A DNA stretch of 64,000 nt from Posidonia oceanica (Eukaryota; Streptophyta; Magnoliopsida; Alismatales; Posidoniaceae). This document shows positions 45,643 through 57,497 of this stretch, one piece after another. Location: the NCBI GenBank assembly GCA_037176725.1, contig JAZBRS010000020.1, positions 95,746,501 through 95,810,500 of the forward strand, written 5' to 3'. Position numbers and translations under genes: made by a program. A model generated the notes under the pieces. The model was not told the origin of the DNA. It was given only the letters and a program-made list of their open reading frames with translations, and searched no databases. Position 1 is the first letter of the stretch; every line of letters starts with the position of its first letter.

Positions 45643-47313
45643 TGTGGATACGGGGTTTTTGGAGGGAGAAGAGCACTTTATTCTGTCTTATTTTGCCTTC
45701 TCGGTGTCCCTTTGTGCTTTTCGTCGATTCCGACACTCCATGTGTGTCGAAACCAGTGTGATCGCCACTCTCGATTTGCTTGCGTTAGCCCTCGAGACAC
45801 CTTGGGGAAATGTAGGGTGTTGTTTCAGCTACCTTGGGACAACACCAGCGTTGCCCAAAGGTGCCCGTGCTTTGGTGAGTTTCTTCTTCTTCTTCTTCTT
45901 CTTCTTTTTCTTCTTCCTTGCAACAAAATGATGTGAAAGATACGAATTAATTCAGTGTAGTAAGTATTCCTAGATACATAGAAAATGACATAAACAACAT
46001 CAAGGAAAAACACTTACCCGAGGGATTTTATCCCCCCAGTTGTAACTACCTATGGATGCCTAGCTACAATAGAAATGCAATATGCAAATGTTAAAGCAAT
46101 ATTATAATGCTAAAATAAAAACCCCATTTGGGTGCAATGGAATGCTAGGAATGTGAAACAATTGACGTGACGTAGTCAACAACAAAATCTCAAGCTCTTA
46201 GGCTCTTTCTCTCTCTTTCTTTCTTTTACTCTAGCTCCCAAAAAAATTGAGTCTCTCTCTCTCTCTCTCAAGTTCTCCCTACTAAATTTTACTCCTCCTC
46301 TCCAATTCCCGTCCTCCGTCGTCCAATTCCCGTCGTCCTTCAAGGTTGAGGGTACCCCTGCTTTTATAGAAGCAGGGGAAGAACAATAATGTGTCAAAGG
46401 GAGCCAACTCAGCAAAGTTTCCAAAATAGAAGCGTTAAATGCCCATATCCCCGCTTTTCACGTTAAATGCTGGGAAATCAACGTTTAACAGCCTCCCGAG
46501 CTCCAGCTGTTGTGGATAAAGAATATTCTCCCCTAAATGCTGATTGACCAAGATTAAGCAACTCTTAATTGGCATTCAAGGGCTTTGACTGGTCAAGGAT
46601 CCCGAATATGGTAAAAGAATCAACATCAAATTTGGGCCAAATAAGGAAAGTTAATCCAGCAACTTGCCGCCGTAAAACACATGGAATCAGGTGTTCTATG
46701 TTGAACGTCTAGAACCCAGCGTTCAATGACCCTCCAAGGTACTACTGTGGATTTGAAGGAATAATTAGCAATTAATTGCAGATAAATGCCAATTAATTTA
46801 AGATTCGTCAATCACTTGGTCAAAGGACCTCCAAAAGGAGAAACAAACAGGATTTCTGATTTGGCTAAATAAGGAAAGTCGTAGTCAGCACTGGGTTTCA
46901 ATGTTAAACGCTGGTAACCCAGTGTTTTATGTTAAAAGTTGGGATACCAACGTTTACAACTCCAGGCAGTCCACCTTCCAAATTTGGCCAAGAAATTAAA
47001 GATGCTCAAGTTGCTGACATTTAAAGTTCAATAAAGGACTCCTTAGGGGCATGAAGACAATATTGTGACCTACGGATTAAATTGGAATTATGAACTAGGC
47101 TGATCTAGCAACATTTTTGTAGGGTTGTTAAACGGCTAATAACCAGCGTTCAATGTAGAACGCTGGGAAATACCCTTCCAACACCCACGATAAGCATTTG
47201 GCTTGAATGAGAGAGCTTAGATTGAGAAAAGGGCCTCTAGAGGTGAACTGAGCATGATATGGTGCAAATGGGTTTTACTACAATGAGGGGAGTGCCAAAA
47301 TAGGGTGTCTACA
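45643..47313 (-). mobile_element. 5' LTR of element D (1.7 kb)
   Basis: On the plus strand it starts TGTGGATACGGGG and ends AGGGTGTCTACA, directly against RT coding sequence. It contains four clusters of GCGTTNAACG words (46430-47170). It lacks the AAGGTGTTAGGCACC block and PBS-like motif of the main family. The left boundary rests on the TG start and adjacent PBS-like site. Confidence 0.6.
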
Positions 47314-50013
47314 CTTCAGAGTCATGCCATTCGGACTCAAAAATGCAGGGGCGACTTACCAGAGAGCCATGACTGTACTGCTCCATGACCTCATGCACCA
47401 AGAAGTCGAGGTCTATGTGGACGACATGATCGCCAAATTCAGAGAGTTCGAGGATCACCGTGCCTACCTAAGAAAGCTCTTTGACCGCCTGAGTCACTAC
47501 AAACTCCATCTCAATCCCAACAAATGCGTATTCGAAGTATCTTCCGGAGAACTCCTGGGCTACATCATCAGCTAGAGAGGAATCGAGGTGGACCCCAGCA
47601 AAGCAAGAGCTATCATTGACATGCAACCCCCCACAACTTAAAAGGAGATCCAAGGACTGTTGGAACGACTGCAGTATATCAGTCGGTTCATAGCACAGCT
47701 CACTCCAATCTGTGAGTCGATCTTTAAGCTCCTAAGGAAGAATGCACAGATCAGTTGGAGCGATGAATGCCAAGCGGCATTCGACAAGATCAAGCAACTC
47801 CTGATTAAGCCTCCGGTTCTAGTTCCTCCCACGCAGGCCGGCCTCTGCTACTCTACCTCTCCACAAAGCAACATAATGAATCAGGTCTTGGGCCAGCATG
47901 ATGAATCAGGTTGCAAAGAACAAGCCATCTACTACCTGAGCAAGAAATTCAACAACTGTGAAGCCAGGTACAGCACAATAGAGAAAGTCTGCTTATCCGT
48001 TGTCTAGGCCACACAGCGACTAAGGCACTACATGATGGCGTACCTTGTTCTGCTCTTGTGCCGGCATGATCCGATGAAGTATCTATTTTAGAAGCCAGCC
48101 TTGGTAGGCCGATGCATCAAGTGATAAGTGTTGTTGTCCCAATACGACATTACCTTTGTCACGTAGAAATCAATGAAGGGACAGGCTTTGGCAGATCACC
48201 TAGCTAACTTACCCTACATGAATACTAGCCTCTGCAGATGCAATTCCCTGACGAAGATATCCTGTTCACCATGGAGGAGTCAGAGCCGAAGGACGCTGAA
48301 GACGAATTACAGTGGCATCTGTACTTCGATGGCATCGTCAATAGAAGGGGTAGGGGCATTGGTGCAGTATTAGCGACGTTGCAGGGGCAACTAATCCCAT
48401 TTGCAAGAAAGATGACCTTCTCATGCACCAACAATGAGGTAGAATACGAAGCCTGCATTCTGGGACTGCAAGTCGCACTCGAGTATGGTGCGCGAAAGCT
48501 GCATGTACACAGCGATGCAATGCTGGTCATCTCCCAAGTCAATGGTGATTGGAAGACCAAGGACCCAAAGCTAGTGCCCTACCATGAGTATCTGCTGAAG
48601 CTCATTGAACAATTTGAAGAAATCCGCTTCACCTTCATGAACAGAGCTAAGAATGCCTATGCAGACGTGCTGGCAACCTTAGCATCCTAGCTCTCCATAC
48701 TAGAGGACCATGCAGTGGACGTATCAGTCACCCGTGTAGAGCAGCCTGCACACTACATGAGCATTGAAGAAGCGGATCCAGCAGAGGAGCTACCATGGTA
48801 CCACGACATTAAAGTCTTCCTGGAATCTGGCAGCCTTCCGTCTGGCACCTCAGTGATAGACAAAAAGACCAAGGCGCAACTGGCATAAAAGTACATGCTA
48901 GGAGCAGGACATCTCTATAGAAGATCCTACAATCAGATGCTCCTACGCTACGTGGACAAGAAAGAGGCCAACACACTGATGCTCGAGGTCCATGCAGGGA
49001 CATGCTGTTAGCCAAGAAGATCATGCTACAAGGCTATTTCTGGTCGACCATGGAGGCAGATTGTTACTAGTTTGTGTGCAGATGCCATAACAGCCAAATC
49101 CATGGGAATTTCATCCATGCTCCCCCACAACAGCTGCACAGCATGTCATCGCCATGGCCTTTCTCTACTTGGGGGATAGACATCATTGGAGCCATACATC
49201 TTGCAGCCTCCAATGGTCACCATTATATCCTGGTGGCTATCGACTACTTCACCAAGTGGGTGGAGGCGGCCTCCTACAAGACAGTCACAACCGCAGCAAC
49301 GAAGAAGTTTATCAGAAACAACATCATAGCCCGATACGGGGTCCCTCTTGCAATCATCTCCGACAGTGACATGAACTTCATAGCCAAGAGGATCGAGCAT
49401 TACCTGCAGAGCTATGAGATCAAGCATCATAGATCCTCACCTTATCGTCCACAGATGAATGGCGCGGTTGAGTTAGTCAACAAAAACCTTGTAAAGATCT
49501 TGAAGAAGATGGCAGAGACTCACAAGGACTGGCATGACAAGCTCCCATATGTGTTATGGGCCTACAGAATATCAGTCCGGACCTCGACAGGGGCAACTCC
49601 ATATTCGCTGGTATACAACATGGAGGCTGTTTTACCCATCGAAGTAGAGATCCCATCACTACGCATCCTGAGAGAGGCAGAGCTGGAAGAGGCGGAGTGG
49701 ATCAACGACCATTGCATCCAGCTGAACCTGATAGACGAGCACAGGATGTAGGCCTTACATCACGCCCAATGCTATCAGAGGCGGATGGCTAGGGCCTATT
49801 AGAAGAAGGTCAGGCTCAGGAGCTTCCAGCTAGGTGATTTAATCCTACGAGCAATCCATCACCCCAATGCCTTTGGCAAGTTCAGGCCTAACTGGTGTGG
49901 CCCATTCGTCATCAAGCGAGTTTTTTTTTGAAGGTGCAGCCATCCTCGAGGGCATGGAACATGCAGAGCAATCAGAGCCAGTCAATGCCTACTACTTATA
50001 GAAGTACTACTAG
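47314..50013 (+). pseudogene. Ty3/gypsy pol, 3' part: reverse transcriptase, two RNase H domains, integrase
   Basis: RT palm: RVMPFGLKNAGATYQRAM, then YVDD (47414-47425). A connection/RNase H-like domain follows (ISWSDECQAAFDKIKQLL, IYYLSKKFNNCEARYS). A second RNase H domain has FDG (48328), an EYEA acid (48442), HSD (48514) and YAD (48664), the acidic set of the extra archaeal-type RNase H known from the Tat lineage. The integrase core has D (49179), D (49362) and E (49470), with 35 residues between the last two, followed by GDLILRA and a C-terminal end at the stop at 50011. The region has about twelve in-frame stops and at least three frameshifts (near 48235, 48990 and a T run at 49921). 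The RT N-terminus is cut by the LTR at 47313. Confidence 0.9.
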
Positions 50014-51468
50014 TGACTGGGGCTTGTATCCTTGCCTCGCAAAGTATCCTTCTTCAGCACGCATACATTGATATCTCCTTCTGCATTCTTGCACCTCATG
50101 CATAACTAGCACTCATGTTTCCCTTTTTCAGCACTCTGCTGCACATTCTAGCACGCATGATCAGAATAAATGAATGAACAACATGCATAGCATAAAAGCA
50201 CCATTAGCTCTCATTAGCATAATCATCGCTCGATGACGAAAATCGGAAGAGCTTGCTTGCCGTGGAAGGTGTTTGTTCCCCCTTAGTTGACACTACCTAG
50301 ATGTCCTAGCAAGTGAGAGAGCCACCGTCCATTGGGAGCAGAGCAAAGTGCCCAAATTCCTCCTAGGACCTACGCCTCCAGAGGGAGATAAAATGCTAGG
50401 GCGTGAGCGAGAGTGTGAGCCAAAGAGAAAAAAATATATCTGCACATGGGGCATAAAAGAAATAGGAAGATAGAAGGTGAAGATAGAAGCTAGCCCTAGA
50501 GAGAGGAAAGCAGAATAGCCTTATCCCTACGACTTACCTTGGAGAGGAGTCGAAGCTTGCGCCTGGAAGCCCACTATTCATATAGGGACTAGCCACCCCT
50601 ACCTTGCAGCATCTCCCCAGCACTAAACTAGGCACCCTTTTGCCTCCAAGCTAGGGATAGAGTAAGTCTGTACGCCTATGAGGGAGTAAAAGGAAAAGAA
50701 AATTGCAAAAAAGTAGGTGTAGGGCCTAGTGAGTTTGGCACGGAGCTTGTTCCACCACACCACCAAGTAAGCCACCCTCCAAACAACACCACTCATACCG
50801 AAGAGCCACCTACAGTCTAGGTAGGGTCTCGTGAGTCGAGGACTTCTCCTTCCCTTGCAACAGGCATCAAAAGCATTCCAAACATTGAGGGCAATAGAAA
50901 ATCACACTAATCATGTATACAACCTTAGCAATAGGCATTCCTCTCTTCCCCTCAACTTTGCAAAGCGTCGCTCAGTTTTCAACCAGAGGCATGCCAGCTG
51001 CCATTTCGGTTGAGAATCAAGCAGAGGATACCCTCAGCTAGGGGCACATCAGCTATTCTCTGGTCGCATGGCTACGCCTAGGTTCCTACAGGCTAGGATC
51101 CCTCGCAATAGAGATCAGCGCTCAGCATATGGGCTCCCTTATCCAAGCATATGCCGGCACAGCTACCCAGGCATAGCTCCCAAATCGAGGGCAAAATTCC
51201 CCTGATAGGCATGTCAGCTACCCAGCACATGACAGCCAACCTATGGCAGCAGTAGCCACTCAGTAGAGATACTCATCCTAGGAACAGAATAGAGGCTTTG
51301 TGGCTTAGTGCAAAGAGGCATAATAGAGAGCAGAACCCCTGCAGGCTACCTATTTTGGGATCTAGCGCGCTACCCTGGCGTAAATTCCAGGCGAGCCTAT
51401 GTAACGCGAAGTTCTAGCGCGTATTAATGGCTCACAGTACTACAGATTCAAAAACAGCAGCCAGTTAC
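50014..51468 (+). mobile_element. Non-coding region downstream of pol
   Basis: No gene found. It starts with T-rich CAGCACGCATACATTG-like phrases. From about 50930 it holds repeated CTACCCAGGCAT, GGCATGTCAGCTACC and CATATG words. It lies between pol and the antisense genes and is interrupted by the solo LTR at 51469, resuming at 55219. No polypurine tract or 3' LTR of this element is seen, so the element continues to the right. Confidence 0.5.
51464..51468. repeat. Target-site duplication GTTAC, left copy
   Basis: GTTAC precedes the LTR start TGTAGCGATCCC and recurs at 55214-55218 after TGTCTACA. Confidence 0.9.
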
Positions 51469-51797
51469 TGTAGCGATCCCAGGGTTAGAATCGTCCATGC
51501 ACGATGCCAGAGCTCGCGTGCACCGATTGGAATCAGGTTCACTATTAGCGGGTGTATCTGAGAAGGGAAACTTGACTCGAAAACACTGAAAAAAAGGGAA
51601 AAAGAAAGATTAGACAAATCAGAGTCGCCACTATAGCGATCCCGAGATTTGGATCATCCATGCACACTGCCAAAGCTCGCGCACACCGACCGAAGATAGG
51701 TTCACTATGAGCGGGTGGATCCGAGGAAGGAAACTCGACTCGAAAACACCGAAAGAAAGGGGGAAAAACAAAGATAAAGCAAATACGGAGTCGCCAC
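51469..51797. repeat. 163/166-bp direct tandem duplication at the LTR end
   Basis: Copy 1 (51469-51631) and copy 2 (51632-51797) both run from T[G/A]TAGCGATCCC through ACTCGAAAACAC to GAGTCGCCAC. Copy 1 has extra C-to-T and G-to-A changes. The break lies at the motif equal to the first bases of the PBS. Confidence 0.85.
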
Positions 51798-54700
51798 CTA
51801 GTCTATTAAGTCGGGAGACGAGGAAAATCGAGAAAATACATGAAAACATGCAAATGGATGCAATGCTATGCAAAATGTATGACTCGTGCTAAGGACAAGG
51901 GCAAAATGGTCATTACAGATCCAGAGAAAGGGTAAGGACTCCTGTTACGTGTAGGGAAGGTGTTAGGCACCCCCGACACGCCCAAGGAATTGGTCTTTCT
52001 TGGCTTATCTCGCTCGCATTTACAGGATATCGACAAATGATTGCATACTACACGTCCAAGGGACGAGGGATGTTATGCATGGATGCCCAGATGCAAGCCT
52101 AAATGTCTAAATGCCTAGATATCGTAATAACATGCCCAAGTGTGTACTCTAAATGTGGTGATGCAAGGAAAAAGGGGAAACGTGCAAGCTATGTGCTCAG
52201 CTGCGCTGTCAGTGTCCCAAACGGGACGGGCCCTGGTTCGTAAGAACTTCTAACAGTAAACATCACTACCCTAATGCAAATGCAAGCGAGAAAACAAAAC
52301 ATCGATAAAACCACACAATGTAGGTGTACGACATGCAAAGGGGAAAACAGAAGCGATAAATCATGCAAGGCGAGTGTGAAACAAATCGTCAAGTAAAGAA
52401 AAGCCACGCAATGCAAGTGTGAAACAAGCAAAGGGGAAACAAGCAAAGGGGAAACAAAGTAGGGTCGGAAAATCCTAATCTATATGCATGAGAAATTAGA
52501 CTGTGGAAACGATGTATGCGGTGCAAGTGGTAAGGTCCTAAGTGATATGCTAAAATGTGGGGACCTAAATGCAATGCTGGAAATGATGCATGCATGCAAT
52601 GTAGAGTCCTGAATGCAGTAAAATTATAATATTGGTCTAAAATGCAATGCAAGCATGAATGTGATATTGTCATGATGTGATTTGAATGCATGAATGTATG
52701 TGAGAGGACTTATATGATTAAAAAGCAATGCAACATGATTTGAATGCTTATTTAAATGATTAAATGCATGCAAAGGGACCTATGTGTAAATATGCAAGTC
52801 TACATGATTTAAGTGTAATGCAAAATGATTTAAATGCGTACTTAGGTGATAAAATGCATGAAGAAGGACCTATGTGCAATTATGCATAGTTATTGGACCT
52901 AATTGTAAAATGACTGCAAATGCAATGTGATTGTAAAAAACTATTTAAATGAAATGCAATGCATGAAGGACTTATATGTAATAAAAATGAAATGCTGGTT
53001 CAAATGCAAAATGGTTCTAACAAGATGGATTAAATAAATGCAATGCGAAAAGGACCTAAATGTAATAAAACTATACTACAGGATTAAATGCTAATGCCAT
53101 GATATTCTAAAATATGAAATAAATGGAATATAATGCAAAAATGGACCTGAATGCGATAAAAATATAATGCAGGACTTAACAGTAAGGAAATAAAGATGCA
53201 ATGCAAGCAATTGCAGGACCTGTATGCAAAATAACTAAAATGCAGGACTTAAACATAATGCAATAAAGTTTTAAAAACTATTTAAATGAAATGCAACATA
53301 AAAAGGACTTGGATGCAGTAAAAATAAAAGGGAGGATCTAACAGTAAAGAAATAAAACATGATAAACACAGCAGCTGGACCTACTTGTAATAAAAGTAAA
53401 TTAACAGATTAAAATGCAACGTAATAAAGTTTAAATGAAATTTAAATGAAAGTCTAACCTGGACTGGACCTGTATGCAATAAAAATAAATCAACAGATAA
53501 AAAGATAATGTAATAAAGTTTAAATGAAATAAAAATCATACCTGGATTGGACCTGCACATAATAGAACAAATCTAAAGGACTAAAAGTTAATGTAATAAC
53601 ATAAAAGAAAGAAAATTAAATGACATCTAATACTGGACTGGACTCAACTGCAAATAAAACATGTTTTTGGGTTTTTTAGCAATGCAATATGATTTAAACA
53701 GAGATTTAAATGAAATCTACATCAGATTGGACTAATATGCAAATAAAATAAAAGACAGGATGCAAATGTAATGCAATAAGGTAAAAATTGGAATTAAATA
53801 ACTTCTGAAATTGATGCAGGACTGAAATGAAAATAAAATAAAATGCTGGACTTAAATGTAAGATAATAAAGTTAAAAAATCAAACTTAAATGAAATTCAA
53901 ACGAAATCAAGATCTAAATGTAAACATAAAAACTGGCTGGACTTTATTTCAATATCAAACGAAAATTAAAAATCTAACTTATAAAACTAAGTTGCTACAG
54001 TGGCGCGGGCACCGGTGAGGCAGCGGGCGGAGGCAGAGCTATAGGCGGCGGCAAGGCATGGGCGGCGCTCGGGGAGATCCGGCGAGGTCCGGCGAAGGTC
54101 CGAGTGGTGTCTGGTGGAGCGGCGGGTGGTCTGGAGCGTCGCTGTGTCCGATTGCACCAGTGACGTCGCTGGGGAAGAAGGAGGTTGCCGGCGAGGTGGG
54201 AAACGTGCCATAGAGCTCGAAACGCGCAAATAAAGGCATAGAGAGCAAGAGGGGAGCAGGGCGAAGCTAGGGGGAGGTCCAGTTACCTGTTGGAGCGTGT
54301 GGGGAGGTCTGACGACCTCAAATGGGTTCTGTGGTGGTGGTGCGAGGCGGAGGAGGCTTCGGAAGCGGCGGTGGCGCGTAGGAGGGATAGGGGCGAGTTG
54401 ACGGAGGTGCGAAGGAGGTCTGGGAAGCAACGGCCGGCCTTCTCCTCCCTTCTACATATAGATGGCCAGAGTGGGTGCAACCGACGATAATTCTCTCTCC
54501 TCTCTCTCTCTGTGGCTCTCACCGGAGGTGGCTTTTACAGGTGGGCTCGTGGGTGGTTCACGGAGGTGGTGAGTGGGGGATGAGGTGTAGTGGAAGCAAG
54601 GGAGAGGTGGTGGCCGGAGATCTATGTTGCTGTGTTGTTAGGTTTAGGTTTTATCTCTTCTCCCTCTCTCCTCCGTTTTTCTTTTTCTTTTCTCCTCCTT

Positions 54701-55213
54701 TAACCTAGGGCTGCTGTGGTTTTTTATACCGATGGGGGGGGGCGATGAGGACCACCGGATCTGATCTGGGCAGAGGGATGGCCGGCCAAGATGTGGGTGT
54801 GAGGTGTAGGCCATAGGTTTAGGTTTTTTTGTTTTCAAATAGGAAAGAATTAGGGTTTTTAGGTTTTGGTTGTGAATGGCACTTGGGTTTTTTGGGTTTG
54901 AATGCATGGGTTTAGGGTTTTAGTGGATGGGTCTTGCATGCGATATCGGTTTAGGGTTTGGATGAGATGGGTTTTGAAAGAAACATGGGTTTAGGGTTTG
55001 AAAGGAATGGGTTTAGGGTTTTGGACTTTGGGCTTTGGGTTTAACTAGGATTTGACATGGGATGTGAGTTTAGGGTTTGTGATTTCGGTTGTGAGTTTGA
55101 ATGGGATGTAACCTAGGGTTTCTAGGGTTTTAGTTGTAGGGTTTAACTGGGATTAGGGTTTGAGTCCACCAGAGAAGAGTCATTAATCCTGGAGTCAAAA
55201 TGGAGTGTCTACA
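51469..55213 (-). mobile_element. Solo LTR (3.7 kb), minus strand, with duplicated U5 tail
   Basis: Flanked by perfect GTTAC repeats. On the plus strand it starts TGTAGCGATCCC and ends GGAGTGTCTACA. The first 163 bp are repeated at 51632-51797, the junction falling at GAGTCGCCAC. It has the conserved block at 51925-51982, about two copies of the 65-bp unit (52310-52470), the AATGCAATG low-complexity zone (52550-53990), a GC-rich part (54000-54480) and GGGTTTAGGG words (54830-55160). It contains no gene. Confidence 0.9.
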
Positions 55214-55218
55214 GTTAC
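55214..55218. repeat. Target-site duplication GTTAC, right copy
   Basis: Exact match to 51464-51468. Confidence 0.9.
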
Positions 55219-55401
55219 TGTAAGCCAACCAACCCTACTTCCTTAAGCATTCAAGACAACAACACAGACATAAATCATAGGCAAACAGAAAACACACAAT
55301 TGCGCCTTACCATTTAAAACAACTACTTGTATTACGTGTTTTGATAAACAAACTCCAACAATACGCAGAAACAACCAAGACATATAGTAAATGGCAAACC
55401 C

Positions 55402-56686
55402 TCAGCTATCGGAACCGATCTGGGCCCTCTTGGAGCTTCCGACATCAAGAAACAAAGGAGGACCAGACGTAACCTCACGGATGGGTCATGTCTCCCGTAT
55501 CTGGGCCTCGTACTCCGTAGTATAGTTGGAACCCTTCATCATGGCGATGTTGGTCGAATGGATACTACACCGCAGCAGACGAGATAGCTCAGCAGTCATA
55601 GCAGTGGAGCTGAGCAAATACAGCTGATAGAACTCTGGCATCGAGCTCTGCTCAAAGGCATCCTGGCCGTATCCGAATTGCCACATCACGTGGATCAGGT
55701 GATACTCCACACCTCCGGTGAGCCCAGGCAAGACAATCAGCCGCATATCGCTATCATTGAAAAAGACGACAAAAGGCTCCGCATCAGAAGGAATGATGCG
55801 CCAGGTCACCGTGTCCTCAGTCAGGCCTTCGAGCCCCTCATACATTACACGAACACTAGGGATGGTCCGAGAGTGACCATTGCTACAGTAAGTGTCAAAG
55901 GCAAAGCGCTGGGGATGCAAGATCTCTACCCCCATGTGAGATGCAAGTCAGACCTGTCAAGAAGCAAAGTTAGCCGTGCAGAGCATATAATAGGATGGCA
56001 AAACAACGACAGTAGTGGCATTATTCTACTTGTACCAGCGCCCCATAGCTATAGAAATGCCAAAAACGACGTAGTGAGCGGTCCAGATCACGATATGTCT
56101 CGACCAGAATGATCGGCGCCAAATCCACCTGTCTGGTGACCACCGCCAGAGCGTTCTCCGCCACCTCAATGGCGACTGTCATCCTGCCGTGGTTGAATAC
56201 CAGCTCTCGTAGGAAACGGACGACGAATCCGTGAAGCCATAGGTCATCGCCCAACGCGGCATGCCTCTGGGCTACCTCGTCAAAATGCTCCAAACGCAAC
56301 ATCGATGAGTCGCCATCCCTACAGATGAGGCGACGCTTGCAGTCACCAGTTTGAAGGCCGGTCAATTGGCTCAGCACAGATGCATAGCCATCGCGTCGCA
56401 TAGACACCGCGAACCCAAGCAGCCTCGACAAGCCGCAAATCCAACGCACTTCCTCCAGTGTAGGCGTCAGCTCCACTTGACCGAAGTGGAAGACATGATG
56501 GGCCGGTTTCCAGAATTGGGCAACAGTGCACAGGAGGTACCTTGTCACTCCCACATTGGCAATACCCAGAAATTTTGTGGAAATGCCCCAAAGACGCAAC
56601 TTCTCGCGGTCATCGACGGTGAGTGCGCCGATCTAGGCCCGCAGAGCATCAGAACAATGGACAAGCATGACCATAGTTGGGAATCC
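55402..56686 (-). pseudogene. DUF7745-type gene, antisense to the retrotransposon
   Basis: Two exons on the minus strand: 56036-56686 and 55402-55953. The intron has a GTACAAG donor and a TTGACAG acceptor; exon 1 itself starts at an ACACAG acceptor. Exon 1 encodes LRLWGISTKFLGIANVGVTR, FWKPAHHVFHFGQVELTPTLEEV and FLRELVFNHG, then VDLAPIILVETYRDLDRS, the pattern of plant DUF7745 proteins. Exon 2 continues HMGVEILHPQRFAFDTYCS and GGVEYHLIHVMWQFGYGQD and ends RAQIGSDS-stop. At least three stops occur in otherwise open sequence: a TAG after DALRA, a TGA just after the splice and a TGA after QIRET. The function of DUF7745 is unknown. It lies downstream of the PMD gene on the same strand. Confidence 0.75.
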
Positions 56687-57497
56687 CTGTGTGCAAGCAA
56701 GAAAACATGAGAAGTCCCTCCTCATTACGAGATCAGTAAAAGGGGAGAGGAAAGGAAGAAGCCGAAGCACTGATCTTGCCATACATGAAACAGGAAGGGA
56801 GGAGAATAGCCTCACCATTTTTGTCGGCCGAGAAGCAAAGTAGACCACTACGTGTGAACAAGGAAAGGCACAGGCACGAACAAGGAGAGAGCATCAGAAG
56901 CAAGGTAGTAGAGTGCATTGACAACCTATGGAAACCTGGACAATGTAGGGTGGAAGGAGGTAAAAAGCCATCCCGTGCAGGGCATCCTTCGGACAGCAGG
57001 ACAGTGTCAGCAAAAGCCCTAGTGTCGATACCCGACGCGCATATCCAGCGAGACTTAGCGGCGTCTCTTTGTAGCATATACAACTACCGTACCAATCCAG
57101 CAAAAACGACAGGAGGAAGCTACCGACACGCGTTGCTAGCATGACAAGTGCATAAATCATAGCAGGATCCAGACTTGCTGTTTAGCTCGCCTACTGGCGC
57201 AAGGTCTTCTGAATACCTACAGATGAGCTAAATACATGTCCATATCATACAGATGCTTGCAACACATGCTCTCACATACAATAGACAGGGCCAAAGCTTG
57301 AATTCATTCCTCGAAAGCTATAAGTCCAAATTACATGCAGTTCAAATTACACATTGCAATTACATCACAGAGTTGAATGAATACAGAAATGCCATCAGTG
57401 AATCGGGCTAGCCCTCGCAAGAACTGAACTCTGTATCTGAGTCGGGGTCTTTTCTCTGTGTAGCTGAAGCAACAGTGCGAGCTAACTTGCGGCTGAA
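56687..57497 (-). other. Spacer between the PMD and DUF7745 genes
   Basis: About 0.8 kb, probably including the 5' exon or intron of the DUF7745 gene, since that gene begins at a splice acceptor. Several 60-120-codon frames overlap on both strands, but none has a domain. No TATA box could be assigned. Confidence 0.4.

Larger units (their letters stand above)
34881..47313 (-). mobile_element. Minus-strand Ty3/gypsy element D (LTR, leader, gag, protease), carrying two solo LTRs
   Basis: From right to left: LTR (45643-47313), PBS (45622-45639), leader (44073-45621), gag in three pieces (43900-44072, 39425-39728, 35096-36868) and protease (34898-35095). The gag pieces are separated by solo LTRs at 39729-43899 and 36869-39424. 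RT, integrase and the 3' LTR are missing; homology ends near 34880. Its LTR lacks the conserved block of the other family and its PBS differs, so it is a different lineage. The LTR end sits inside the RT region of the plus-strand pol at 47314. Confidence 0.7.

Noticed and set aside
54830..55160. Interstitial telomere remnant (GGGTTTAGGG words)
   Set aside because: Irregularly spaced words within an LTR near its start, in the same place as in other LTRs of the family; not a tandem telomeric array.
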